Assembly: GCA_014885115.2 (NCBI GenBank)
Contig: WKLE02000486.1
Coordinates: 1 to 42,538 of the forward strand
Reading direction: 5' to 3'
DNA: 42,538 nt
From: Asterionellopsis glacialis
Lineage: Eukaryota > Bacillariophyta > Plagiogrammaphyceae > Rhaphoneidales > Asterionellopsidaceae
Below, piece by piece: positions 32,861 through 42,538 of this stretch. The position numbers were made by a program, and so were the translations under genes. How positions within the stretch are numbered: position 1 is the stretch's first letter; every line of letters starts with the position of its first letter. Under the pieces are notes generated by a model. It saw nothing but the letters and a program-made list of their open reading frames with translations. It searched no databases and had not been told where the DNA came from.

Positions 32861-35775
32861 TCACACTAAATAGATAACTACAGCACTCACATTATCATTC
32901 GTTCCTTTGTTTAATGCAATTTTGCATAATCCTTTGGCAGCATCAGCTGCGCTCATACCTTGTTCACGCATTTTCAAAACATCAATACCAGCTTCTTCGT
33001 TATCCATAACTTCAAACAAACCATCACTTGCAATAACAATAACACCATTTTCACGTTGTTGTAACATCTCGGAGATGTTTATAGTTGTCATTTCGGGATC
33101 ACTTACAATACCCTTGGATGTTGCAAAGTCACCCTCCAACGATCGACTTACAGCATATCGGTAATCACCTACTTTCATTCTCCATTGTGATAAGGAACAT
33201 GTTGGTATGGAATAACTTAATCCATTTTCAACACCCCTTGCCAAACGTTGCTTTTCGTATTCACATGCTGGTGAATGGTCGCGTGACGCAAAATGAACAA
33301 CCGATTTTGATGATCTTTTCTGCTCCTCTTGTTGGAATGGTCTACCTACCAAAATAGTTCGTGAATCACCACAATTGAGCACTTCCAACATTTCAGAACC
33401 ACCATCCTGTGGGTTTTTCGACATGGCAACAACTGCAGCTGTTGTACCTGCTGTTAAATCATCCGAACCCGTACTTGCTACCAATATGCCCTCACGTGGG
33501 TCATAATCAGCAACACACCCACCTAATTCATCACAACCATTACGATATGTATTGCAGGTTGTCTCCCATGCAGATTGAAGTGACTCTTGTAAATTTCTAT
33601 TTGCGGTAGAAGTATGAAGTTCTGAAAGAAGACTAGGCACAAGTTGTGATGCGGATTGACTTGCCCATATCCCACCATGACCATCAAATACACCAGCAAC
33701 TAAAATATTTTCATTTTCATTTTGAATCTCATGGAGTACTGAAAAACAAAAGGAAAAAAATGAGGCAAAAACAAAAACTGGTTAGAGGAGACGAAGAATT
33801 TGCTATGGTTTCTGCAGAACTTATACCTTAAATGGCCTAATTTGTAATTCATCTCTTGGCAAAAGTACCCAAATAGACAAGAATACATAACAAAAAACTT
33901 ACCAAACCTATCTTCTTGATACTTCCTACGGCCCTTGACAGACCAAGTCCCTTGATCTGAAACTCGAACGACATGTGGAGCAACTTTGTTTAACAGTAAT
34001 TGAGAGGCATCTGCAGGACGACGATCAAAGTGGAGTTTCACATTCTTGGCAGATGCTGGTTGAGTCTCTAACATGGCAACTACTTGTGCAAAGCCACCAC
34101 CCATAAGTGGGAATTCACCAACACCCTGAACACGATCTCCTATTTCAAAGATACCCAAAGCTTCAGCTTGTCCACCTTTAACAATACCTTTGACAAATAC
34201 CTCTCCTGGACGTGCATTGGCGGTAGCTTCTTCCCACAACAATTTACTTTCTTCATCAGCATCCTCCTCCATACCTTCATCACCTTCTGAAAGTAGTAAT
34301 CCCAATGATTCACGACGTTTGAAGGTTGCTACAAAGTGCAATGGACGAGGTATACTCATCATCCCCTCCTCCTCCACGACAATGTCGTCCTCCACGAAAC
34401 AAATATCAAGAGCTTGTACGACAGATTCAAAAAAGGCACCGTCCGTTTCGGCAGTAACAAAAGAATCTGCCGTCTCGACAGCAGAAAGAATCTTCTCGAA
34501 CTGATCCTTCGCCACCTTGGATGATACTCGTTTTTCAGGGTCAGCACGAAGCATTGCGCCCAAGAGTCTCCATAAACCGGGTCGTTCTGCCAAATACACC
34601 AACGCATCCTCTAACCCATCTGGTCGTACCTTGGATTCCAATTCAAATGCTAACCAAGCATCCAAATCATAGTCAAAGTCTTTTAATTGTGCTACAAACC
34701 CAGCATCGGTCCGTTCATCCAAATAGTTAAATAACAACTGACTAAAGATCAAACCTGCTGAAAAGACATCGAACGCATATGGAGCTCGTGTTGGTTTGAT
34801 ATAGATCTCGGGTGCAGAATAGATGGGAGATACAGCAGCACGACCATCATCCTCCAGTCCAACACGTTTCTTTCCAAATATACCATTCGATACTGGGTCC
34901 ATATCAGCTGCAGAACCAAAATCGATCAAAACTAAAGATTGTGTAGTTGCATCACATAACAAATTCCCTGGTTTGATATCACGATGGACGATACCCTTGG
35001 AATGGATGAAAGACAAACCCTTGAGCAAACTTAGGAAGGATACATCAAGAGTATCACCAAAGGTAGAATCATGGTCCATTCCTAGTTCTTCTTGTAACAA
35101 GTACAAATGATGATGATCATTTGGGTCACTCGTGTGTTGATCCGACCAATCTAACTTGATCACGTCATCTAATGATAAAGCAGGTTTTGTTGCTGCTCTT
35201 GATTCTGCGGAAGCCTCTGATCTTGATCCGTATTGGGAAAATATGGGTTCAAACAGCATCCACTCACGTCCTTCTTCATCTCGCATAACTCCTTTGTATT
35301 TCGGTATATGTACCTCTTGGGAGCCCTTCAGTTTCTCTAAAGTATGACGTTCAACATTGAAATAGTAATTGCATCGTGCTGCCCGTTCCTCTGGATCTTC
35401 TACATCCGTAAGCTCAGATTTTTGCCAACATCGTTTTCCAATGAGAGTTGTGCTGTCGCCACCATTTTGATCATACATCAAATATACTGTTCCATACGAT
35501 CCTTTTCCTACCATTTCTCCAACGGTAAGTACACCAGCAATGGTTTCACCTCCAACGGATGCCATTTTGGGAGATGTAAAGGATGGTCGTTGTCGTTTAC
35601 TATTAACATGGTTTGACACAAAAGCAGTAATCTTCTGCTGAGGTGTAAGCTTCGGAAATAAAGAGGAAGCTGCGTCACAGTTGCTTTCACATGCGAAGAG
35701 CAGCAGAAGAAAAAGATAATACTGTGACGCAATGCAGTTGTAGTTCTTTCTCGTCATCATTTTCAAAAAGTTCAT
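32861..35775 (-). CDS. Protein kinase - PDZ - PP2C phosphatase fusion (916 aa, 2 exons)
   Basis: Exons 35775-33903 and 33738-32861 flank a 164-base GTAAGT...TCAG intron (phase 1); total 2,751 bases. Kinase (about 82-430): Gly loop GKGSYG at 90-95, Lys114, HRD 264-266, DFG 285-287, APE 321-323. Its YYFNVERHTLEKL and FDVFSAGLIFSQLLF segments resemble STN7/STN8 chloroplast kinases. PDZ (about 478-585): ESLGLLL carboxylate loop, an acidic insert, then VKGIVKGGQAEALGIFEIGD. PP2C (about 607-916): YQED (Asp622), VFDGHGG (Asp643, across the join), NCGDSR, SRDH, ASDGLFEV and TNDNVSAVV, so all metal-site motifs are present. Residues 19-30 form a strong hydrophobic core followed by an acid-poor Ser/Thr/basic stretch, compatible with a diatom plastid presequence, though a clear ASAFAP box is missing. 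Both enzymes look active. Confidence 0.9.
33739..33902 (-). other. Intron within the PP2C domain of the fusion gene
   Basis: GTAAGT donor after ...AGGTTTG and TTTTCAG acceptor before TACTCC, phase 1. Splicing creates the Val between YQEDRF and LHEIQ and puts VFDGHGG in frame. Without splicing the frame reads on 57-58 residues to a stop and loses the phosphatase, so intron retention would give a kinase-PDZ protein only. Confidence 0.85.
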
Positions 35776-36510
35776 CGTTTGATTTTTTTTTCTGTTTCAG
35801 CAAGTGTAAAGGTCTATAATTTTACAAGCCGACTACACCGTTGTTTTCATGGAAAACTGTCAAGGCACCTTTCTGTACTTTGCATACCCGGCGATAGAAG
35901 CTAGGTCTACCCGGTTAGAATAAAGAAAGGTGTCGTGTCTATTCAAGACAGGTGTTCGATGTTGTTACCAGGCAGTTGTCAGGCAGCTGATAACTGCCGC
36001 AGACAAAGAACGTGTTCTTTCTTTTTTGTTGCTTGTCGAAGAAAAAGATCGGACACAGAAAATCCTTTAGATGCATGCGTCACTTTAGCGTCACAGAACG
36101 TAGAAGTAATAACTTTGATCTTTGCGTGTATCTGTACCCGTTCTGACCGTCTGTACCAGGTACTTATTTGGCACTTCTTGTTTGTCAATCGAAGACGTGC
36201 GGTTTGTGCATCCTCGAGAGATGACGTCATGTCCATCCTTTCCCCCAGTTTTGAAGTGGAGAAAAGGGAAGAGAGAAAGGGGAAAAAGAAGGAGAAAAAA
36301 AGGGGAAAGAAAGATCGTCAAGGTCAATCTTGGACACCACATTTGAAGCACGTCTCGAGACCCGCAGCCGACCCTCTTTTGGAGTGAAAAACTGCCGCAA
36401 GCCGACAACAACAACAACTGACAAGAGCAAGAAGAGAGAAGAAGCAGCCACAACTTACGCAAGAAAAATAATCTAGGCGCCCTTGCCAAATCACACCAGA
36501 ACGTGATATT
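35776..36510. promoter_or_regulatory. Shared upstream region of the kinase-PP2C and DUSP genes
   Basis: The two genes diverge from this 735-base segment. It contains a purine-rich tract (about 36,255-36,312, GAGAAAAGGGAAGAG type) and a TGACGTCA (36,222-36,229), the palindromic CRE word bound by CREB/ATF-type bZIP factors. Open frames here (35935-36387 on plus; 36091-36489 on minus) look like by-products of composition. Regulatory use of the CRE-like site is inference. Confidence 0.5.
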
Positions 36511-37416
36511 ATGTCTGAATCCAAGGCCTTCCCTTACGTCGAAACTTCGTATTCAAAACCAACACTAGGTGGATTAGCGCATTGTATTTTTGAACTACCA
36601 GACTTATCGAGCAAAACTGACAACAGGCGGGGATGTATATTTGTAGGACCGCAACAAGTGCAAAGGTGTTGCAGTAATCCACCATTCACAGGTATCGTCA
36701 ATTGCACAAATTCTTTTCCAAATATTTACGAAAATGACTCGATAGAATACTGCCGTGTGGCTGTAAACGACGAGTGTGGTGCTAATATTTTAGTGTATCT
36801 GAATGGAGCAACAAAATTCATCGACCGCCACATGCAACGTGGTGGATCAGTCCTAATCCATTGCCAAATGGGAATAAGTAGAAGCGCAACAGTTGCTATC
36901 GCATATTTGATGAAGTATCATTCTTTTTCCCGAGATGCAGCGTATCAATATGTAAAGGAAAGAAGACCTCTGATAAATCCAAATCCAGGGTTTTGGTCAC
37001 AATTGCAGCTCTTTCAAGCACGTTTGAAATCCAATACATCAAACGCCGAGGAATTACAGTATAATAAATCTTGGGCGCAGAAATCTCTAGCTAACTTTCA
37101 GACAATAGGTCACATTTGTGATGATGCAGAATGTTTTTCAGAGATCTCATCGAACACGGACATCGAACAACTACTCTTTGTTGCAACTGATTTCGTTTTC
37201 GGGAGAGGCATCAGCGACACCGATCTCCCCTGGTTTAGATCACTTTGTAAGACCTGCAAAAGATTTTATAACGACCCCACGAATTACGTTTTGGGTCTGC
37301 TCGCCGATGGTTCAGACTTTTCTGAGCTCTGGTCTGGCGAAATTTACCCTCATGTTGTGCGAAAAATCAAGTCGACTCTTTGCTTCAATATTTCGGATAA
37401 CACGGATGAACCATAG
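36511..37416 (+). CDS. Dual-specificity protein phosphatase (301 aa)
   Basis: Residues about 40-175 form a DUSP catalytic domain. The P-loop reads HCQMGISRS with nucleophile Cys118 and Arg124, preceded by VLI and followed by the AIAYLMK helix. The general acid is probably the Asp in VAVNDECG, and PLINPNPGFWSQLQLF is the usual end of the domain. Such enzymes remove phosphate from Tyr and Ser/Thr of kinases such as MAPKs, though some act on RNA or glucans. Residues about 185-301 are not part of the catalytic domain and are unrecognised; they contain several Cys and look helical. No MAPK-docking rhodanese domain, transmembrane helix or signal peptide is seen. Single exon, divergent from the kinase-PP2C gene. 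Confidence 0.88.
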   Translation: MSESKAFPYVETSYSKPTLGGLAHCIFELPDLSSKTDNRRGCIFVGPQQVQRCCSNPPFTGIVNCTNSFPNIYENDSIEYCRVAVNDECGANILVYLNGATKFIDRHMQRGGSVLIHCQMGISRSATVAIAYLMKYHSFSRDAAYQYVKERRPLINPNPGFWSQLQLFQARLKSNTSNAEELQYNKSWAQKSLANFQTIGHICDDAECFSEISSNTDIEQLLFVATDFVFGRGISDTDLPWFRSLCKTCKRFYNDPTNYVLGLLADGSDFSELWSGEIYPHVVRKIKSTLCFNISDNTDEP

Positions 37417-37681
37417 ACTGAAAGAGCAAGTTTAAGATTGATGATAAAATATCAAACCAGTAAACTAAAGTTGACTTTTAAAATTTAGAGTTTTGCCTTT
37501 GACAAGATTGTCCCGCCTGTTTTGATCAAGATTTTCCCTAGTCTATTCAAAATCTTCAAAGCTTTTCTTGTAAAATACGTATGTGGGTTTCGAAAGTAAT
37601 TACTATTTGCAAACGCAACAGAAATATTTTAATAGATGATGCAGTACGGTACATGGATTTTGGAAAGATATCGACACTCTC

Positions 37682-37858
37682 CTACTTGTTTTCTCTAGCT
37701 ACTTCCATACTTTCTTCTACACTCTTCTTCTGAGGAACCTGGACGACTTCTTTAGCTAAATCTTCCTTCTGACAAGGGCATGGTTTCAACATGATTGTAT
37801 TGGCTCCTGATTCAATAAGCGCCTCTTCTAGATTGTTTGAATATGGTATTTCGTGCAT
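37682..37858 (-). CDS. Small ORF, 58 aa, resembling the end of a response-regulator receiver domain
   Basis: The ATG at 37858 opens 58 codons ending TAG at 37684-37682. The segment LIESGANTIMLKPCP resembles the last strand and Lys-Pro turn of CheY-type receiver domains, where G-A/M-x-x-x-L-x-K-P is the usual pattern. The rest is a polar, Lys/Glu-rich helix. It lacks the phospho-accepting Asp part, so it would be either a fragment of a larger broken or spliced gene, or a chance likeness. An in-frame stop lies nine codons upstream of the ATG, in front of any missing N-terminal part. Confidence 0.35.
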   Translation of the reverse strand: MHEIPYSNNLEEALIESGANTIMLKPCPCQKEDLAKEVVQVPQKKSVEESMEVARENK

Positions 37859-37930
37859 TTTGTTTTGATTACATCGCGGTACTATTTAACTTTTTATGCT
37901 GACACCATGATTGGCGAAAGATCAAACTTA

Positions 37931-38046
37931 TTTTAACTCTTCGTATTTTGATTGGATAAGATAGACCACTCTTTTAACTCTGAGCATTTTGGTTGGCTTA
38001 GAGAGCACACCATTTTAACTCTTACATGAGAACCTTAGAGTTAAAA
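37931..38046. repeat. 41-bp tandem repeat closed by an inverted copy
   Basis: TTTTAACTCT starts at 37931, 37972 and 38013, exactly 41 bases apart, with ATTTTG-TTGG shared between the first two units. Its reverse complement AGAGTTAAAA lies at 38037-38046, so the last unit forms a hairpin. This may be the end of a small non-autonomous transposon. Confidence 0.75.
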
Positions 38047-38897
38047 GGACCACCACCGTGGGACAATTGCCATACGAAACCAACACCTCCGCCGCAGTAT
38101 TTCAGAATAATGGTAAATACTCGTACTGGATAATTTTAATGCATAGAATGTCTAATTTCACAAAGTCACTAACTCCACCAGCTGTGTTGTTCTGTTTCTT
38201 TTGGAAATTCGTCCCCAGGGTTAAGACCGGCCATATTGTCATGCTTGTAAAGGAACTTGTAAAGGCCCATTAACTGTAGAAGGCATGCAGGGCAATGTCA
38301 AATTCCTTATTAAGCTTCTGAGAGGCGAAGGATGGATTACAGAGTTCAGAGACGGAAAAGACCAGTGCTACAGCATCCGCCACCATCTATGGTACTTCAT
38401 CAACTATTGCCATCCCTGGCGCTTGCTATCTCCAAGCATACGTTAGCCTGCTGTATCCCCCCCCACTGGAAAAGGTCATGATTATTATTAGCAAATGAGA
38501 GTGTTACGAGGCGCACACCATCAGGTTCTGCATTGTTTACGCCGAGTATGTTAGTGGCTTTCCTTAAGGATGGTATATCGATGAAGCTCCTCCACCAGAT
38601 GTTCCATTCCATCTGGAACTCGCAACGTAAGATCCACCACCTACTAATGAAGGAGTTGGTCCAATCTGCACAGGGGAATACAGCTTAAACTATAAAACCA
38701 AAAAAGTGTATCGCAGCGTAGGATAAACTCTTTGCGCACAGAGAAGAGGAGTTGGGGTTTTCTCGGTGTCAGATTGACTTTCTATCTCTTTAAATTAGAG
38801 TAAGACCACTAAAAACCTGAAAATACTTCTTATTCTTAAAGATTAAGAAGTACCAGTAAAGCTCTCATCCTTGAAAACTACCCATTGTCACACCTTA

Positions 38898-41800
38898 TTA
38901 CCCATGGATAGACAGTATTGATTCTGTTTTGATTGATTCTGTTTTGGTTGATTCTTCAGATGGTATTCTTTGAATCAAAAGATTTTGCATTTTCTTTTCT
39001 TTTAAAGTATGATTGCGACCATGCTCTTTTCTATGCTCATCAGTGAGGCTCTTATCACTACCACCACTATCTGTTGCTTTTGTTTGATGCGCAAAACGTT
39101 TCCAAAATCGACGAATGCGTTCTTTACTACTTGTACCACCGCTAGATCCTTTAGGTGCAATATAAAGATGATTGGTTGAACAATTAGAGGCAGAGGATAC
39201 TTCATCACTAACACCATCGCATGTAATCGAATTGGTGTTTTCTTTGCTATCGGCGCCTTCTTTGGATGGAAGAAGCTTTTGGAGAGTAGGTTGTAAGTCT
39301 CGATAACTGGCGGAGGAAGATGCCATTTTGGCAAAGTTACTTGATTTAGTAAAAGTGCTTCTCATAGAAGGCAAAGGCTCTTTCCAAAAACGAAGACGAC
39401 TTTCAGTTAAACATCCAGTCCTACTGTAGCTGCTGGAAGGATCAGGTGACACCGTCATTAGTGCGGTTGTCATTGCTTTTCCTAATGATTTTGCAGAGGT
39501 AGTTGAGCCTGTTCTTGCTTTCGTTGACACTGGTATTGCAGTCGTAGTTGTTTCCAAATTTGTCATCGGTAATTGATACGAATCTTCTTCATCTACTTTA
39601 GGAAGCATTTTTGGTAATAGAAGTCTTGATGATTGCTTACTCCATTGCTGTTGACGACACAATGGCAATCTTTGATGTGGCATCAATACTTGTTGTGATT
39701 GACCACTGCTGTAGCTGCTTGTACTTGCCAATACAGATGGAAGATTACCAGTTATCCTCATGTCATGATTGCTGCAATAAATGTCGATTCCTTCTGCGGT
39801 GATACGACCTGTAAGTTCTTTTGGTCGCTTTCTTGTTCGACGTCGAGGTGATGGATTAGAACGAGTCTTCTTTTTTTTGGTCTTCTTCTTTTTAATGTCA
39901 CTTACTTCGTTGTCATTACTATTGGCTGCATCACCAGTATTAGTAGAAACAGTTGTTGTATCAAGTTGCTGTTGACGAAGTATTGTGTGATTTTGAGTTG
40001 ATGCTGTTTTTGATGTTGAAGTCGCACAATCAGAAGAAACAACAAATGATCTTTCTCGTGCCCCTGTTAGCCACGGATGTGACAATGCTTCTTGAGGTGA
40101 CATTCGAATTTTAGGATCTATGCGTAGCAACCCGCAAAGAAAATCTTTTGTTAAAAAAGGTAATGGTGTCGATGACCAATTACGAAAATTCAGTGAATAT
40201 TCTCGATTTTGTGAATTTTGGAATAATTCTTTTGTTGTTGAGAAATTGTGTGTAGGAAACTTGCATCTACTCTTGTTGTCACTGCTGGGAAAATTACAGT
40301 GAGTTGATTCTGATGGTGAACAATGGTTTGGATTCCTCTGTTTTTTCTTAGACTCGGTTCTTAAAACGAGCGAAGATGACGCCGACAAAGATTTATTCAA
40401 TATCATATATAAAATGACTCCAACGCCCCATGCATCAGATTTACAACCATTCTCAGACGAAAAATCACTGCCGTTCTTGTTATTGAAGGTGTACTCGTAG
40501 TTGTAGTGATTATAGTGGATACCACCACCACTTCTTCCACTCCTCGTAAAGATTTCAGGTGCAGAATAAGCAAATAAAGTTGACGATGGCCCTCTTTCTC
40601 GTTGCATTTGATGATGCACCTTTTTTTCATGTTTGTCCCTATTTCCATATTTATCGTCATGGAAATATCGAGCATTGCCAAATCCACAAAGTACGATTGA
40701 GAATTTAAAGGTATTCAAATATGATGATGTATTTCGTGTTTGTTGTTTGGCATAGGTGACAGAAGTATTGTTTTTGTTGGATGGAACAAGCAATACATTG
40801 TCGGGATTCAAATTACAATGGCATACATGATAATTCTGATGTAAATCTTGGATGATTTCTAATAAAGATTGTATGAACAATTTCACTTGATCTTGATTAT
40901 TCATGAAATTGGAAGAATCATCACTATTGTGTTGTTGTTGTTGCTGCTGCTGTTCTTCATCATCTTCTTCCTCGTGCTGGACAATGTAAGATGTTAATGT
41001 TTGACCTTGATGGATATGCTCTGTCACAAGATAAAAATAATGTAGTTCTTCATAAAAGTCAACAAATTTTACAAAAGGAAAATGATGTTCTTTTTCATGT
41101 CGTTGCTCGTGCTTATGCTTATCCTGGAGCAATAAGTGTTTCAACATATCTACTTCATGATAAACTTGAGATGATTGTTCTTGATAGTCAATAAATCTTC
41201 TTTTATGAATAATTTTCACGGTATAACTTAATCCAGATTGACGATGAATAGCTTCCCATTCAGTTGAAATTGGATTACTGCTACCATTCATCTATTTTGG
41301 GAAATTCGAAAAGCGTATGCGTGTGCATGGCGAAGAACCCCCCCAAAAAGGGATATCACAGATACACCGAGAGAGAGAGAAACAGAGAGGAAAGACAACG
41401 GAAACGGTTTTAGAGATCATCTCAAATATAAGTCCCAGTTATAGTTTCAGTTCTTTTCCATGTAAGCGTCTCTCTTTTTAGTATCTCTTTTTGAACTACT
41501 GAGCACGTACCTCTTTTGTCAAAACATAGGAATCATCAAATCGTTCATTTCGATGTTTTTCTTCACTATCACGCAGACTTTCGGGTGTAATCGGAGTTAG
41601 ATCGTTCTTAGTTGGATTAGATTTGTTGCATTGTGGCTTTTCTTTTATTGTTGTTGTAGCGCCGTTTGTAGCAGTATATTTGACATTGTCATGATATGGT
41701 GATGATGAAGAATTTAAAGAGTCCTTGTCGCCGATGTTGACATCTTCGTTACAAGTAAAACTGTTTGGTAATGATGAACAGGATGATTCAAACAAATATT

Positions 41801-42089
41801 CAAGAGTCGCAGAATTTGATCTTGTATGTGTCGATGCAGACGTTGACGATGACGCCAAAGACGACGACAAAGAATTCTTCTTATTGGTACTGCTGTTACC
41901 CTTGCTGTTAGAAAAGCATAGGGAAGCTGATAGTGGATTATTATACAACAAATCTTGAACAGTGTTATTGGAGGTGCTCGAAGCTGTCGTCTTCGCAATG
42001 TTTTCTTGGACAGAATATTCAGTGTCTGCCAAATCAAGAACCACTGGATACAGCTCACTAGTAAGCACCATCACAATCTTGATGAACAA
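38898..42089 (-). CDS. CAMK-like pseudokinase (about 990 aa, 2 exons)
   Basis: Exon 1, 42089-41511, ends ...YVLTKE; exon 2, 41291-38898, begins MNGSSNP. The 219-base GTACGT...AATAG intron is in phase 0 and joins the start of the N-lobe. The kinase-like region runs from about residue 185 to 610 with low-complexity inserts (poly-Gln, His/Lys, Ser/Asn). The ATP lysine is kept (YTVKII, Lys219), but the Gly-rich loop is absent, the catalytic HRD is HCN (351-353, HCNLNPDN) and DFG is GFG (396-398, LCGFGNA). APEIF, WGVGVILYMIL and LRIDPKIRMSPQEALSHPWL are good CAMK-type C-lobe features. Loss of both catalytic Asp residues implies no phosphotransfer; scaffold or allosteric roles are usual for such proteins. 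The N-terminal 180 and C-terminal 380 residues are Ser/Thr-rich, with a Lys/Arg run that could be a nuclear signal. Confidence 0.82.
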
Positions 42090-42538
42090 AAAGTTGAAAA
42101 AGCCGATGGATGGATAGTAGGTCAGTTAAATTTGTATTCCTGCAATATCTTTGAAACGGACGTTGCAATTCAGTAATGCTCAATCAAACAAGAGAGACAG
42201 CGGAAGAACCGCCTTGCTATTTTCTAGCTGACTTCTCGTTCACAAAAAAATTGCCCCCCTCAAACAATGATCGAATCTTCAACGCGGTGTGAGGGTAAAT
42301 TATTGTAATAAGTAGCAAACCATACAAGCACTCCTACTTGCATTCTATGTTCCCCTCTATGTCAATGTCTGGGTGATTGTTCTTCAGTTGTGTATTTCTG
42401 TTTTAGGACTTTAGTGTACCAACTACGCGACACATACTGTAGCTTCATGTACCCATGTAGATGTCAACAGAATGCGAAGTGAAGCGGGAACGAACAAAAT
42501 TTCTCGTGACGTTACAAAAAGTATCAAATAGAATACTT
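42090..42538. other. Upstream flank of the pseudokinase gene
   Basis: 449 bases to the right edge. No coding frame of note; it should include the pseudokinase 5' UTR and promoter (minus). No clear motif. Confidence 0.5.

Larger units (their letters stand above)
37417..38897. other. Intergenic region with small ORF, short repeats and coding-like debris
   Basis: Between the DUSP and the pseudokinase 3' end. It holds the 58-codon minus-strand ORF (37682-37858), a 41-bp tandem repeat (37931-38046), and beyond it, at about 38,050-38,700, patchy open segments on plus in different frames, such as one encoding VKFLIKLLRGEGWITEFRDG. They look like a decayed gene or transposon fragment, but no family can be named. 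Confidence 0.5.

Noticed and set aside
35935..36387. 150-codon open frame on plus in the divergent promoter
   Set aside because: Non-ATG start, low-complexity Lys/Arg/Glu part from a purine tract, and it sits where two promoters are expected.
37931..38046. CRISPR-like regular repeat
   Set aside because: Only three copies of a 10-base core with partly similar spacers, in a eukaryotic genome; better read as a tandem repeat or transposon end.

Overview
The window reads as nuclear DNA of a photosynthetic stramenopile, most probably a diatom. The reasons are short GT-AG introns of about 85-220 bp, compact genes separated by AT-richer spacers, a secreted Pro/Thr-repeat membrane protein with cytoplasmic motifs that I associate with diatom proteomes, a DIRS-type tyrosine-recombinase retroelement, and a kinase with features of the chloroplast STN family behind a signal-peptide-like leader. 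Species cannot be fixed from the sequence alone; a pennate diatom is a guess. All exon joins below were made by hand from splice consensus plus reading-frame arithmetic.

Layout. 1-921: little, with a possible exon end at the left edge. 922-1602 (-): small HMG-box protein. 1603-3700: AT-rich spacer. About 3700-8304 (-): a decayed DIRS-like retroelement (gag, RT/RNase H, tyrosine recombinase) with stops, frameshifts and a lost catalytic arginine. 8305-14538: about 6 kb AT-rich gene desert ending in a cluster of CTAG and GTAC palindromes. 14539-22424 (+): a 2-exon gene for a ~2,600-residue protein with about 30 IQ motifs. 23269-24321 (-): endonuclease I family nuclease, probably secreted or membrane-anchored. 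24879-26997 (+): three-exon M3 oligoendopeptidase. 27155-31209 (-): three-exon single-pass membrane protein (EF-hand-like loop and Pro/Thr repeats outside, acidic-Trp repeats inside), with a 138-base run of N. 32861-35775 (-): a two-exon kinase-PDZ-PP2C fusion. 36511-37416 (+): dual-specificity phosphatase. 37682-37858 (-): small receiver-like ORF. 37931-38046: 41-bp tandem repeats. 38898-42089 (-): two-exon CAMK-like pseudokinase.

How they might work together. The right third (27-42 kb) is rich in signalling: a putative Ca2+-binding membrane protein, a single polypeptide joining a Ser/Thr kinase to a PP2C phosphatase through a PDZ domain, a dual-specificity phosphatase divergent from it, and a pseudokinase. 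The IQ protein would be a calmodulin-binding scaffold. Eukaryotic neighbours need not share a pathway, so this is co-location only. The most interesting object is the kinase-PDZ-PP2C fusion: its kinase half resembles STN7/STN8 and its N-terminus could be plastid-directing, so it may put a thylakoid kinase and its opposing phosphatase in one chain.
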